Assembly (NCBI GenBank): GCA_963850345.1
Contig: CAWKKW010000002.1
Coordinates: 558,001-622,000, forward strand
Direction of reading: 5' to 3'
Source: CAWKKW01 sp963850345
Lineage (GTDB): Bacteria; Acidobacteriota; Terriglobia; Terriglobales; Acidobacteriaceae
DNA: 64,000 nucleotides
A program made the translations under genes and the position numbers. Below are positions 27,201-35,587 of the stretch, in pieces. Position 1 is the first letter of the stretch. Each line of letters opens with the position of its first letter. The notes beneath the pieces are model-generated. The model made no database searches and was not told the origin of the DNA. It saw only the letters and a list, made by a program, of their open reading frames with translations.

Positions 27201-27589
27201 TCGCGGTCGCAACTCCCAACCTCATTGGCAAGCCTCGTCTGGTTCGCAAGCCGGATTGCTGGTTCTATTCGAGCAAGAATTCGGCGTGCCGTACGATTGC
27301 TTCGAACGGGAGCGAGGCGTTCGGCGTGACAGCAGTGGGCGCCATCGGAAATGTCGGCCGCAATTCCCTGCGCGGACCGCACATTGACGTGTTCGACGCG
27401 GCCCTCCTGCGCGAGTTCCCGATCCGCGAAACCATGAACATCGAAGCCCGGTGGGAGGTCTTCAACGTGAGCAACACGCCGGAATTCGGGCAGCCCAATG
27501 GCAACATCACCAGCGGTGGTGTTGGCAGCATTACTTCCCTTTCCGGCGATCCGCGCGTGATGCAGTTCGCACTCCGTCTGTCCTTCTAA
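24221..27589 (+). CDS. Oar-like TonB-dependent receptor with carboxypeptidase-regulatory domain
   Basis: Outer-membrane protein of 1122 residues. Signal peptide (LYALIALAGGCLLHAQ) is followed by a CarboxypepD_reg beta-sandwich (about 25-115: ASLSGLASDPSGAALPNVTV, GAYSLQDVPIGHYTVKV), a plug (LRNWDDLLRVVPGVQ, FLLDGIDNN) and a long barrel with FFFFDYEGTR, NLGLRYD and FRGGYGIYYS. It ends in Phe (ALRLSF) as barrel proteins do. This architecture is strongly expanded in Acidobacteria and usually linked to uptake of large organic ligands. Two secreted hydrolases lie just downstream on the same strand (69 bases and 12 bases apart), suggesting their substrate or product is the cargo. Confidence 0.92.
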   Translation: MTHSQLRSSLYALIALAGGCLLHAQINTASLSGLASDPSGAALPNVTVTITDEATGYTRTVQTDTAGAYSLQDVPIGHYTVKVMAQQFSPITEHLGLSVGQRAREDFHLQVGSTQQSVEVVAADSMLSPDDASISTVVGSETIEQTPLSLRNWDDLLRVVPGVQISRFTQQSGATSAGRVGDFNVNGIHSLQNNFLLDGIDNNTFSENVQELSTESAHPSLDTIAQFNVISNPYSSEYGRSPGGVVSVNTKSGTNAFHGLAYEYVRNNYFDANDFFSDRHGLKKPKYNQNQFGGNIGGPIIKNRLFFFFDYEGTRIKQGVLRTATVPLPNERIGDFSPATAAALGVSYPTIYDPTTCQPAFSGSNCQPFANNTVPSGSLDPTMQKLMALFPLPNTTTAGSPPNINNYIRNALLTDFEHNYDGRVDWTPSPSNAVFARYNYSNRKRDIPGYLGGLADGTSTSAWGNQTLKAHSAVLGWTHILNQNMVNEFRFGWVRDYSYAQQQPFSLGQLSGSFVPGIPNNPAIGGGVPLTTFSNYAFEGSADFLPKKQVPMQYQYNDTFSLVLGRHTFKFGTSIYLPMRNIFQDEPGTRGDLGFTGVFTCQHSAPGKCVSGSGLSYADGLLGYVQSTQLTNVFFVDQHLWMASGFFEDDWKATPQLTLNLGLRYDFATPPLEAKNRMADFDPATGSLVFAKSGSLKDRAIVDPNYKNFGPRFGFAYSPDTKTVFRGGYGIYYSLFERFGSEDELALNPPFLINKTLTSNTTPVLNPSVGFPSDFLDPATLNLNNLTSYHIRAMALHDPQPYVQQWSLGVQRQFGQSWAAEVDYVGTKSTHLDVIRNYNQPIISGGVSTGVVPYSNFGQIEYTSPIGFGNYNGLQASLTRRFTNGFELRAAFTHSRSLDNTPQELESNSGDAPNGRDYAAWYGPSDFDVPNRVAVSYVYELPFGHGKTMLQSGPLSWILGNWQTSGVYTYYSGHPFQVNENDGQHNSILDPYGFAVATPNLIGKPRLVRKPDCWFYSSKNSACRTIASNGSEAFGVTAVGAIGNVGRNSLRGPHIDVFDAALLREFPIRETMNIEARWEVFNVSNTPEFGQPNGNITSGGVGSITSLSGDPRVMQFALRLSF

Positions 27590-27658
27590 GTTGTTTCAAC
27601 CACGCGGGCCTGCCGATCCCTGGTTGGCCCGCGGAACTCTCTCTCTAATCCTTCCCTC

Positions 27659-29140
27659 ATGCGCCGAAACCTCTGTCTGCTTGCTCTGTCGCTTTGTGTC
27701 TCTTCGACTCCTGGTCTGGCCCAGTCTTCGCCACCGGCAGAAATCGTGCTCCACGGCCAAGTTCATCCAGATCAGAATCAAACCTATATTGAGGCGCCCT
27801 TCACCGTACCTCCCGGAACCCATCGCATCAGCGTCGCATTTCATAATCTTGGCCGTGACCAGCACACGGTGCTCGATCTGGGCATGGCCGACCCCGATGG
27901 ATTTCGCGGGGCAAGCGGTGGCAACAAGGACCACTTCACCATCAGCGAAACCGACGCGACTCCTTCCTATCTTCCCGGTGCAATCCCGGCCGGAGAGTGG
28001 AAACTCCTCATCGCAGTTCCCAACATTCGCCCGCGTGTCACAACGAGCTGGCGTGCGGAAGTGTGGTTCAACCGCGTACACGACGACACCTCATTCGCGG
28101 ACGTGCCCGTGCGAGAACAGGCCGGTTGGTATCGCGGCGACCTGCACATGCACACGGCTCATTCTGACGGCAGTTGCTTGAGCCAGTCCGGCAAGCCGGT
28201 GCCATGTCCTGCATTTCTCACGCTGGAGGCAGCTGTCCGCCGCGGCCTGGACTTCATCGCGATCACCGACCACAACACTACGTCGCATTATGACGATGAA
28301 CGTGAGTTGCAGGCGTACTTCGATACCCTTCTGCTCATCCCTGGCCGAGAACTAACCACGTTCTACGGCCACGCGAACGCCTTCGGCACCATGCGCTTCA
28401 TCGACTACCGCGTCGGAACAGCCAAAATGCCAGATACAAACACCCTGCTGCGCGGTGCGAAGAGTGCGGGCGCCATCATCTCCATCAACCACCCCGAGGC
28501 CCCGACCGGCGAAGTTTGCATGGGCTGCGGATGGACACCGCAACAGGCCGTCGACACAAGCCTCGTAACATCTGTCGAAGTAATCAACGGCGGCGGCGCG
28601 CCCGCCACTCACTTCTGGGAAGATCAGCTTCGGCAGGGCCATCGTCTCACGGCTATCGGAGGCAGCGACAATCACCACGCCGACTGGCCGCTCGACAAGC
28701 CGGGCTCGGTCGGTTATCCGACTACGGTCGTGCACGCGCACAGCCTTTCGGTCGAAGATATTCTCGACGGCGTTCGGTCAGGGCAAGTATTTATCGATGC
28801 CACCGGATCGCGAACCCGCTTCTTGGACTTGCACGCACAGCTTGGCTCTGAATCTGCCGATATGGGGGGCGATCTCGAGCCGAAAGCCGGGCAAACCATC
28901 GCGTTGCAGCTTCACATCTCCGGCTGTGTGGGCGCAACGGTTGACTACTTCGTGGATGGCAAGGCCGTGCCTTCCCTGCCCTCCTCACTCATTTCTTCGG
29001 CGGATCAGCAGCTGCGCACGACCTGGCAATCGGATGGTGCGCGGCACTGGGTTCGCGCTGAGGTGCACGATCACGATGGCCGCCTGCTGCTGTTCGGAAA
29101 TCCTGTTTACCTAGGCTTTGAATCCTCCCCGAAACACTGA
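27659..29140 (+). CDS. Secreted PHP-domain metallohydrolase, CehA/McbA family
   Basis: Protein of 493 residues with signal peptide (CLLALSLCVSSTPGLAQ). Residues 30-150 form a beta-sandwich-like N-terminal part. The PHP domain begins DLHMHTAHSDG and continues with FIAITDHNTTSHY, SINHPEAPTG and GGSDNHHADWP, so the His/Asp metal ligands are present. A beta-rich tail follows. Known family members hydrolyse carbamates or phosphoesters; the native substrate here is unknown. It sits between a TonB receptor and a phosphodiesterase-like gene, making a phosphoester plausible. Confidence 0.87.
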   Translation: MRRNLCLLALSLCVSSTPGLAQSSPPAEIVLHGQVHPDQNQTYIEAPFTVPPGTHRISVAFHNLGRDQHTVLDLGMADPDGFRGASGGNKDHFTISETDATPSYLPGAIPAGEWKLLIAVPNIRPRVTTSWRAEVWFNRVHDDTSFADVPVREQAGWYRGDLHMHTAHSDGSCLSQSGKPVPCPAFLTLEAAVRRGLDFIAITDHNTTSHYDDERELQAYFDTLLLIPGRELTTFYGHANAFGTMRFIDYRVGTAKMPDTNTLLRGAKSAGAIISINHPEAPTGEVCMGCGWTPQQAVDTSLVTSVEVINGGGAPATHFWEDQLRQGHRLTAIGGSDNHHADWPLDKPGSVGYPTTVVHAHSLSVEDILDGVRSGQVFIDATGSRTRFLDLHAQLGSESADMGGDLEPKAGQTIALQLHISGCVGATVDYFVDGKAVPSLPSSLISSADQQLRTTWQSDGARHWVRAEVHDHDGRLLLFGNPVYLGFESSPKH

Positions 29141-29152
29141 AAGAAGGACTTG

Positions 29153-30190
29153 ATGCATCGCACTGTGGCCTTATTGCTCCTTGTTTGCTGTACGATTTCG
29201 CTGAACGCGCAACCGCACTCTACCGATCAGTCCTCGCCGGGCAGCCGGACCTTAATGGACGCGCACAACTGCTATCCCTACTACGAATGGTGGTCTGATC
29301 GAATCGATCGCGCGCTCTCTGCCGGAACGCCTCTGGCCATCGAGCAGGACCTCTACTGGTACACCGATCGCAAATCCGGCAAGTCGTGGTCCATCGTCGC
29401 CCACGGAGCCCCGATCAGCGGGCAAGAGCCCACAATGGAGCACTACTTCTTTGATCGGGTCCGCTCAACCGTGGAGCAGGCGTTGAAAGACGGCAATCAC
29501 GGCAACTGGCCGCTGATCACGCTCAATCTCGATTTCAAGACCGAGGAACCGGAGCACCTCAACGCCGTCTGGGATTTGCTGACCAAGTATCAGGGCTGGC
29601 TCACAACCGCGCCCAAGACGGCGGATCCCGCAAAGGTCCAACCTCTCGACGTACGCCCAATTCTGGTGCTCACCGGCGAATCCGATGCGCAGGAAACAAT
29701 CTTCTTCAGGCAAGTGCCTGTGGGTGGCCACCTCCTGGTGTTTGGCGCCGCGCATACCAACACCGAAGATCCGATGGCGTCTCCCAATGTTCTCGAGCCC
29801 GGTCCTGCGGATAACTACCGTCGATGGTGGAATAATTCATGGCGGGTCGTGGAGCCGCAAGGCCAACAGCATGCGGGATCATGGACGAATGCGGACGATC
29901 AGCGGCTTCGCTCGCTTGTCCGCCATGCCCATTCCCATGGACTGTGGATCCGTTTCTACACTCTCGATGGTGCAACGGAAAAAGAAGAGAGCTGCAATGG
30001 ATGGTTCCGCAGTTACAACTTCGGCTCGCTCGCTGCCGCTGAGGCACGCTGGCATGCCGCAGAGCAGGCCGGAGTCGATTATCTTGCCAGTGATCAATAT
30101 GAACAGTTGAGTTCGTTCCTGCGGCGTGATCAGAGCGGCACCGCCAGCATTGGACCCATCGAGCAGTGTCGGCATTCGCATGGCCGATAA
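29153..30190 (+). CDS. Secreted PLC-like (PI-PLC/GDPD-fold) phosphodiesterase
   Basis: Protein of 345 residues; ATG 29153 stands behind AAGAAGGA. Signal peptide is VALLLLVCCTISLNAQ. The TIM-barrel start shows a His-Asn pair (LMDAHNCYPYYEW) and AIEQDLYWY with Glu and Asp spaced as the metal ligands of PLC-like phosphodiesterases; LITLNLDFKTEEP and LWIRFYTLDG are later strands. It is separated from the PHP gene by 12 bases and is surely co-transcribed. Likely cleaves a phosphodiester or inositol/glycerol phosphate outside the inner membrane. Fold assignment is moderate; substrate unknown. Confidence 0.72.
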   Translation: MHRTVALLLLVCCTISLNAQPHSTDQSSPGSRTLMDAHNCYPYYEWWSDRIDRALSAGTPLAIEQDLYWYTDRKSGKSWSIVAHGAPISGQEPTMEHYFFDRVRSTVEQALKDGNHGNWPLITLNLDFKTEEPEHLNAVWDLLTKYQGWLTTAPKTADPAKVQPLDVRPILVLTGESDAQETIFFRQVPVGGHLLVFGAAHTNTEDPMASPNVLEPGPADNYRRWWNNSWRVVEPQGQQHAGSWTNADDQRLRSLVRHAHSHGLWIRFYTLDGATEKEESCNGWFRSYNFGSLAAAEARWHAAEQAGVDYLASDQYEQLSSFLRRDQSGTASIGPIEQCRHSHGR

Positions 30191-30490
30191 GATTGGGATA
30201 GGTGTAGCGAGAGTCATATCCGCGTAGAGCAACTTCGCCAGCAGATCCGATAAGCTTGAAATTCCTGCCCGGATCAAAAGCAGTTGCGTGGGTATGTGGA
30301 CGAGGGTTCGATACTCCTGCGCTCGAGCCCTAAAAAGCCAGAATTCGGCAAATCGCCATTGAAGATATAGAAGTACTGCCGAAGCTTCCGCCTAACCTGG
30401 TCAAAGCTGCCACCATCGATGTTCGCGCCAGACGTTCCTTGATATCGGTGATTCGGAACGTTGTATACAGTGGCTGGTAGTTGAAAGGTA
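30191..30490. other. Gap without a supported gene between convergent units
   Basis: About 300 bases with short frames only. A plus-strand frame near 30352-30480 (VLPKLPPNLVKAATIDVRAR) has protein-like composition but no start, no family and no extension, so it may be a remnant. A T-loop-like GGTTCGATACTCC near 30308 does not extend to a cloverleaf. Confidence 0.35.
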
Positions 30491-30493
30491 AGA

Positions 30494-30521
30494 CGCTCGC
30501 GGACCTTAAGGTCCGCGAGCG
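30494..30521 (-). terminator. Perfect 28-base palindrome, terminator of the alpha/beta hydrolase gene
   Basis: A fully self-complementary sequence with centre ACCTTAAGGT and arms CGCTCGCGG/CCGCGAGCG lies seven bases after the stop of the minus-strand hydrolase. On the minus strand it is followed by a T-rich tract (TCTTACCTTTC). The symmetry means it could also stop transcripts from the left. Confidence 0.7.
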
Positions 30522-30528
30522 GATCTCC

Positions 30529-31374
30529 CTACTTTGGCAGACCGGCGGAAGCAGCATTGTGTATGACTTCTCGCACCGCGTCGATCACCAGCTCTGGCTC
30601 GTCATTCTGAATGTAGTGCCGTGAGTGCGGCGCGATCACATGCTTTCCGTGAGGGATCTTTGCCAGCAGTTTGTTCTGCAGCTCCAGTTTCAAATCCTGC
30701 TCCAGCGGATTTCCCGGAAACTCAGGATTCTTTTTCGTCCCGCTCAGCAGAATCACTGGCACATCCGGCAATGGCATCGCCTTCACCTCATCTGCTCCGC
30801 TCGTCTTGAACGCCGCATCTCGCTCCGCCTGAATTCCCTGCGGCGCCGCAGACATCGCTGCGGCGATGGCTTTTTCGCGGGCGTTCCAATCCGCCGAGCT
30901 CATCCGTGAATGCAGCAGATCGATCAGTTGGCTATCCTCCGGGTCCACCAAGACCAACCCAGCCACATCCTCGGGGTAGGCGTGCGCATACACCTGCACA
31001 ATCGTTCCGCCCAGTGAATGCCCTACCAGCACCAACGGTCCAGGAACCTTGGCCGCACGCAAGAGAGCATGAAGGTCCGCCGCCATATCCCGGGTGGTCC
31101 GGCCGCTCGCGCTTGCAGGCAGCAGGTCCGATTTCCCTATCCCAGCACGCTCATACCGAAATGTACGCGCGAATCCCGCTATTTTCGGTTGGACGTCGTC
31201 CCAAGTCTTGATATCTTCTCCCATCCCGGATTCGAAAACCACGGTCACCGAGCCCGACCCAGCCACGACCATATGCAGCCGGTGCCCACCAACGTTTACC
31301 ATCCGATCTTGGGCCAACTGCGCGCGAGACCATTGCGCACAACATAGAAGCAGCAGAACAGTAGCAGTCTTCAT
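30529..31374 (-). CDS. Secreted alpha/beta hydrolase
   Basis: Protein of 281 residues with signal peptide (VLLLLCCAQWSRAQ). Alpha/beta-hydrolase landmarks are VVFESGMGEDIKTWDDV (oxyanion region), LVLVGHSLGGTIVQVYA (nucleophile Ser), VPVILLSGTKKN (acid region) and HVIAPHSRHYIQNDEPE (catalytic His). Probably an esterase or lipase of the periplasm. It is a single-gene unit ended by the palindrome at 30494-30521; its promoter must lie between 31375 and the pseudogene end near 31535. Confidence 0.88.
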   Translation of the reverse strand: MKTATVLLLLCCAQWSRAQLAQDRMVNVGGHRLHMVVAGSGSVTVVFESGMGEDIKTWDDVQPKIAGFARTFRYERAGIGKSDLLPASASGRTTRDMAADLHALLRAAKVPGPLVLVGHSLGGTIVQVYAHAYPEDVAGLVLVDPEDSQLIDLLHSRMSSADWNAREKAIAAAMSAAPQGIQAERDAAFKTSGADEVKAMPLPDVPVILLSGTKKNPEFPGNPLEQDLKLELQNKLLAKIPHGKHVIAPHSRHYIQNDEPELVIDAVREVIHNAASAGLPK

Positions 31375-31534
31375 GATGTATCTCCCCCGGTCTGCTACGT
31401 TCCGAAAGCTTGTGAAGTTCTTCCCCCTTCGCGACTCGCCACCGTCTCTTGACCCTTCGTCACAGGAATTGCACTCAGGTAGCCGTTTCCGCCCGCTGTA
31501 TTTCGAACTGAAAAAGCAAGTACAGATGGAGGGG

Positions 31535-32014
31535 CCCAGCCATCATCACGACCATGGGCGTGAATGTCCAACGGATGCCGGCATCTCGGGCATCCTGCGC
31601 GGCGAAGGGCTGGGCCTATTCTTCAACACTTGGATCCCTGGAGGACGCCTTGCCAAGTGCCACGGGAAACACGGTTCGGTAGCCGTGAATGACGTCGTAG
31701 GCAAACAGTCCTGGAATGTGCAGGCGAGACTTCTCTACTGCGATGTGCTGTAGCCGGTTGATCTTTTTTACATCGGTGAGCTAGAGAACAGAGCCGACGC
31801 GGCCCTGAGCTATGAGGTCATCCGGCTTTTGCGGGCCAAGGAACGGCAAGACGACTCCGAAGGACTGGTTAAGCTGCCCACCTTCTCTTCAAGGTTCATC
31901 TCCTGGCGCAAGGCCCGGGCACGCTGCTCGGCCTCGTCGCGAGCACGGGGTGGGCCCAAGGTTGTGGTGACGGAAAGCGATCGCCAAGATAACGAGAGGG
32001 ATAGTTCGACGCAT
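31535..32014 (-). pseudogene. Remnant of a GH3 beta-glucosidase (BglX-like)
   Basis: On the minus strand an ATG at 32014 opens a signal-peptide-like start (MRRTIPLVILAIA). After a frame change comes ARALRQEMNLEEKVG, then a one-base loss, QGRVGSVL followed by a TAG, TDVKKINRLQHIAVEKSRL, HIPGLFAYDVIHGYRTVFP, another TAG, and FAAQDARDAGIRWTFTPMV. This is the ordered N-terminal sequence of BglX-type GH3 enzymes. Similarity ends abruptly near 31535 before the catalytic Asp region, so about three quarters of the gene is missing. Two stops, at least two frameshifts and the truncation show it is dead. Confidence 0.85.
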
Positions 32015-32461
32015 GCTGAGTGTCGCTATCACACTGAATAAAGAGCATGCGGCGGCTGGGCTGTAATTGAATGCAGTGGTGTCTACCGCCTACAATTCCG
32101 ATCCGATGCAAGCTGCAAGCCTGCATGGTAGTGGTGCAGTTTGAATTTTCAAGATTGCAAGAAACTCTTGCAAAGTCCAGACCAAAGTTGCAAGTCCGCC
32201 TTCCTTTGCTGGGGTCACGCGAAGAGTCTTGCTTCCGCCGCGAAAATGAAATGCAGGAAGAACACGGTGACCGGTGATTCTCCAGCTTATTCCGAAGTGG
32301 CTCGTCGACGAACCGGTTGCTTGGATCCGACTCATCGAAGAGCCTCCCGGACTTGGCGCGGAGTCGTACCGCAGTCGAAGCTCAAGCGTGCGATCAGTGT
32401 GCAGCATAGCTCTCTTATCATTCACGACGGGTGAGCTACTTGGTCTCCTCCCAGCGTTTGC
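32015..32461. other. 447-base gap upstream of the GH3 remnant
   Basis: No gene is supported. It holds the TTGCAAGA inverted repeat at 32155-32173 and further TGCAAG copies (about 32107, 32113, 32188). Frames on both strands here have no recognisable protein signature. Confidence 0.45.
32155..32173. promoter_or_regulatory. Perfect inverted repeat TTGCAAGA-AAC-TCTTGCAA
   Basis: Eight-base arms with a three-base spacer form an operator-like palindrome about 140 bases upstream of the start of the dead GH3 gene. Half-site variants TGCAAG occur several times within 80 bases. It may have been the operator of the GH3 gene; the binding protein is unknown. Confidence 0.45.
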
Positions 32462-33478
32462 TTACTCCACCTTGATGCTCACTGTCGTCGAATTATTGGC
32501 TCGGTTCGGATCCAACGTATCCGCCCAGGTCGCTGCATTTGCGGTGATGACCGTGCCCGAAGGCGCCGTCACCTTTACTGTTAAGCGCACTGTCCAGGTG
32601 GTGTTCGGCGACATACGGCTGTTTTCGTGGCAGACTATTTGTCCAGTTCCCTGATAAGGCGGATGAGTGCATGTGCCCAGTCTGGGCGGGCCGGAGATGC
32701 GCATGGAATCAAAGGTCGTTCCCGCCGGCACTTTGGGGTTCAACACTTCTTGGGTAGCAATTCCTGGACCAAGATTCCAAACCGGGAAGGCATAAGTGAG
32801 CAAGTCGCCTCGATGGACCGTCATAGTTGCAGGTCTAACTCGCATAAATGGCCTGGTTTACATCGGATCGACTGATGGTTACGTCTATGCACTCGACGCC
32901 AGCAGCGATGCCTTTCCAGTTACGGCGTTCAGCGCGTGCACGACACTGTCTAAGCCGCCGACAAAGAGCATGCCGTCGGACACTGCAGGAGTGCTACCTG
33001 CACCGACTAACTTGCTCCACAACTTTTCGCCCGTGTCGGCGTTCAGTGCGAACAAGGTACCGTCGTAGGCGCTGAAATAAAGGATCCCGTTCACTACTAT
33101 GGGTGAGCTAAAGGAATATTCGTCCTTACCCTGAATACCCTCCGGAAAACTCCACTTCAACTTGAGACTACTGACGGTATCCACATCAAGCAAATGCTTA
33201 TACGGATTCCAACGCTGCATGTTGTCACGGTGGAACTGCGTCCAGTCCGCGGGCGAGGACCGAGGGATGGAGCCGAAGGTGGGAGTATCCACCGTTTGAC
33301 CATGCACCGCTCTGTGGGCAGCGACCAGCATCAACCATAGCAGCGCAGCTGAAAGTTCCGAACTTACGACCCTAGAAGCGACTTTTTCTGAAAACTGATG
33401 GGGGATTTCACCCTTAGCAGCCTGTCGAGACGGCCAGTGTTCCACGCTAACGACGTCGTCGATCGGATCGATATGCAA
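32462..33478 (-). pseudogene. Broken secreted PQQ-propeller/DUF11 protein with an inverted piece
   Basis: The 5' part (33478-32885) encodes a signal-like segment (AALLWLMLVAAHRAVHGQ), ADWTQFHRDNMQRWNPYKH and PQQ-type repeats (GILYFSAYDGTLFALNADTG, GMLFVGGLDSVVHALNAVTG), then stops. The 3' part (32845-32462) encodes a DUF11-like domain (TVHRGDLLTYAFPVWNLGPG, NRANNSTTVSIKVE). Between them, about 32840-32905, a further PQQ repeat (INGLVYIGSTDGYVYALDAS) is coded on the opposite strand. The simplest reading is one ancestral gene broken by a small inversion with loss. Either part might still be translated but neither is a complete protein. Confidence 0.65.
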
Positions 33479-33621
33479 GTTGATGGAGTGGATTCCGTGG
33501 CAGTCGTCCCATAGTGACTTCTGAAAGCGAGGGCCTCTTCAGCGGGCTATCATTTCTACTGGGAAGTGGGGGCGACGCCAGACCTCATCGATTCGATCGA
33601 GCCGGATAGCTCGACCGGGTT

Positions 33622-34194
33622 TCATCGATTTAATAGTGTGCGAGCACCATTCCTGGATCGGCTTTTTCGCGGGCTATCGTGCTTCATCAGGAGGCTTGCG
33701 GTTTCTCTACGGTTTCGCTCTAGCTCCTCCTGTAACTGGACCTGCTCTAGTTTCAGAGCAGCTAATTGGCGAGAGAGATCTGCGACGGTAGAGCTTCTCG
33801 TGCCACCTCCGCTAGCGACGAGTTCGTCATAACTCGTCTGCAGTTCTGCCACCTTTTGCCTAGCACGAATCACGCCTGGATATTCTTCGGTGAAGCGAAC
33901 TCGCAAGAAACTCAGGTCAAGCTGTGCCTTTACCAAGGCTTCATGTAGTCTCTCGGATTCGGAGGCATTGAGATCTTGATTTTTGGCTTCTTCCAGCTTT
34001 GCCTCCACCGTTTTCAGCTCCGACTCAACCTTCTTTGACTTGCTATCGAGCTCCCTACCTCGATCGAGACTCTCGCCCAACTGTGCAGAGGTCCCTGCGG
34101 GTGTTTTGTCTGGTTTATGCCACGATTCTGCCGACAAAGAAGTACAAATTGCGCAAAAGAGTAGAGCAAAGACTCTCGCTTGGTTGATGAACAT
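33622..34194 (-). CDS. Secreted coiled-coil protein, GumC/Wzz-like periplasmic segment
   Basis: Protein of 190 residues; ATG 34194 is chosen because it opens a signal peptide (VFALLFCAICTSLSAES). The mature part is almost entirely coiled coil (about 45-165) and contains FTEEYPGVIRARQKVAELQ, similar to the RYTEKHPDVIAL segment of GumC/Wzz polysaccharide co-polymerases. It lacks the N- and C-terminal membrane helices and the kinase of those proteins. It lies ten bases past the stop of the beta-barrel gene and third in the export operon. It could be a periplasmic spacer between inner- and outer-membrane parts, or a truncated co-polymerase. Confidence 0.6.
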   Translation of the reverse strand: MFINQARVFALLFCAICTSLSAESWHKPDKTPAGTSAQLGESLDRGRELDSKSKKVESELKTVEAKLEEAKNQDLNASESERLHEALVKAQLDLSFLRVRFTEEYPGVIRARQKVAELQTSYDELVASGGGTRSSTVADLSRQLAALKLEQVQLQEELERNRRETASLLMKHDSPRKSRSRNGARTLLNR

Positions 34195-34204
34195 GCGAGC
34201 GCTC

Positions 34205-35587
34205 CTATCTATGCGCCTGCAGTGATTGTGATTGGCTCCTCTTAGGAGACCACCATAAACCAAAAATCAGCAAATTGGTGTTATCTCCGCCTGACACGCG
34301 AGTTAGTTGGTAATGACGGTAGGTAGTTTCCTGTAAGAAGCCAAGACCCAAAGGGTAGCTCAAGGCGACTTCAGAAAAGGTGCCATTGTGGGTTGCCTTG
34401 GGAGAGAGACCAAAGGTCTTCACCTTGGACGGATCGGTACCATATAAAGCTGCTTCACTGAATCGTAAATTGGTGGTCCGGGTAAACTGATGACGAATAC
34501 CCGCGCCCGCAGAATTCACGAAGATCAGGGATTGTATTAGTCCGTTACTCAAGTCCCGGTTTCCTGTGACGTATAAATCATCTCGATTGCTAGCTCGGAC
34601 ATAAAGCGCCGCGTCTCCGGTGAAGACTAAGGAAGCACCGCAGGACGCGGTGGCTCCATTTGCCGTGCCCGAAGCAGTTACAGAAATTCGAGGCGTTTGA
34701 TAGAGTCCGAGCAATCCTAATCCTCCAAAGCTACAACGGTACCAACCATCAAGTTGATGGGCACCACTGGCCGTCAGACCTACCGCTGTGCGCCGGCTGG
34801 TCGCACGAGTGTAGTCAGCCCTAGCACGGATGGTTTGGATGGTAAGTCCCACGTCTTCGAAACGACGTAACGTATGCGTAGCCGAGAGGTTGAGGTAAGT
34901 CTTGCGAGATTGGGCTGTGTGCATTTGAAGATCTGCCTGTTCGTCTAGAACATTTCCTGAATGAGTGCCGAACGCAACGGTGTCGTCTACGGGGGCTTCG
35001 GTATTGCCCACGGTTCGATAATCGAGAGGAGCAAAGAGACGAAGAGTATCGTTTCCGTAGGTATTAGCCAAGCTGCCCTGCCACTCCCAGTGCGGTGCTA
35101 GTTCTCCGTTGGCACGGAGAGCACCACGATTCAGACCCACACGATAGCGTTTTCCTTGGGCCAGGTAGTTGGCTTCTCCGAAACCATCTTCGTACATGAA
35201 CTCCCAACGACGCCGCTTTACCAGTCCAGAAGCAGCACCAATTCCTGCGTAAGCCGAGGCATTGGTGTGAGTGACCTGATTAAACTGGATGCCTCCAAGC
35301 CCACTCAGGGCAAAGTTGAATTTGCCAGTTCTCCCTTCTTGGCTGGATGGCAGAAATCCCGGACCACTCCGTACTGATCCGTTAAATAGACGCACAGTGT
35401 TCCAATCATCTACCGTCCGAATATCTGCCCAGCAGGGACTGGATGCACCGTCTTGTTGCAATGCGGACGAAAGCGCGTCACCGCACCCGCCGTTTGCGTC
35501 GATAGGTCCGAGCGAGTCAGAGGTTTGCGCCCAGATAGATGCGGAGCACAAGCCCAGAGACAATACAGCGCACTTTATAAGTTTCAT
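34205..35587 (-). CDS. Outer-membrane beta-barrel of the polysaccharide-export module
   Basis: Protein of 460 residues with signal peptide (CAVLSLGLCSASIWAQ). Alternating hydrophobic and aromatic strands (RRWEFMYEDGFGEANYLAQG, WQGSLANTYGNDTLRL, TYLNLSATHTLRRFEDVGL, TNLRFSEAALYG, NLLIFGLWWSP) indicate a large barrel. Its ATG at 35587 overlaps the stop of the Wza-like gene, so the two are coupled. Comparable barrels occur next to Wza-like proteins in exopolysaccharide and sortase-linked clusters and probably form the outer-membrane exit. No enzymatic motif is seen. Confidence 0.65.
   Translation of the reverse strand: MKLIKCAVLSLGLCSASIWAQTSDSLGPIDANGGCGDALSSALQQDGASSPCWADIRTVDDWNTVRLFNGSVRSGPGFLPSSQEGRTGKFNFALSGLGGIQFNQVTHTNASAYAGIGAASGLVKRRRWEFMYEDGFGEANYLAQGKRYRVGLNRGALRANGELAPHWEWQGSLANTYGNDTLRLFAPLDYRTVGNTEAPVDDTVAFGTHSGNVLDEQADLQMHTAQSRKTYLNLSATHTLRRFEDVGLTIQTIRARADYTRATSRRTAVGLTASGAHQLDGWYRCSFGGLGLLGLYQTPRISVTASGTANGATASCGASLVFTGDAALYVRASNRDDLYVTGNRDLSNGLIQSLIFVNSAGAGIRHQFTRTTNLRFSEAALYGTDPSKVKTFGLSPKATHNGTFSEVALSYPLGLGFLQETTYRHYQLTRVSGGDNTNLLIFGLWWSPKRSQSQSLQAHR

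Noticed and set aside
30300..30345. tRNA- or tmRNA-like T-loop (GGTTCGATACTCC)
   Set aside because: No matching acceptor, D-arm or anticodon arm could be formed on either side.
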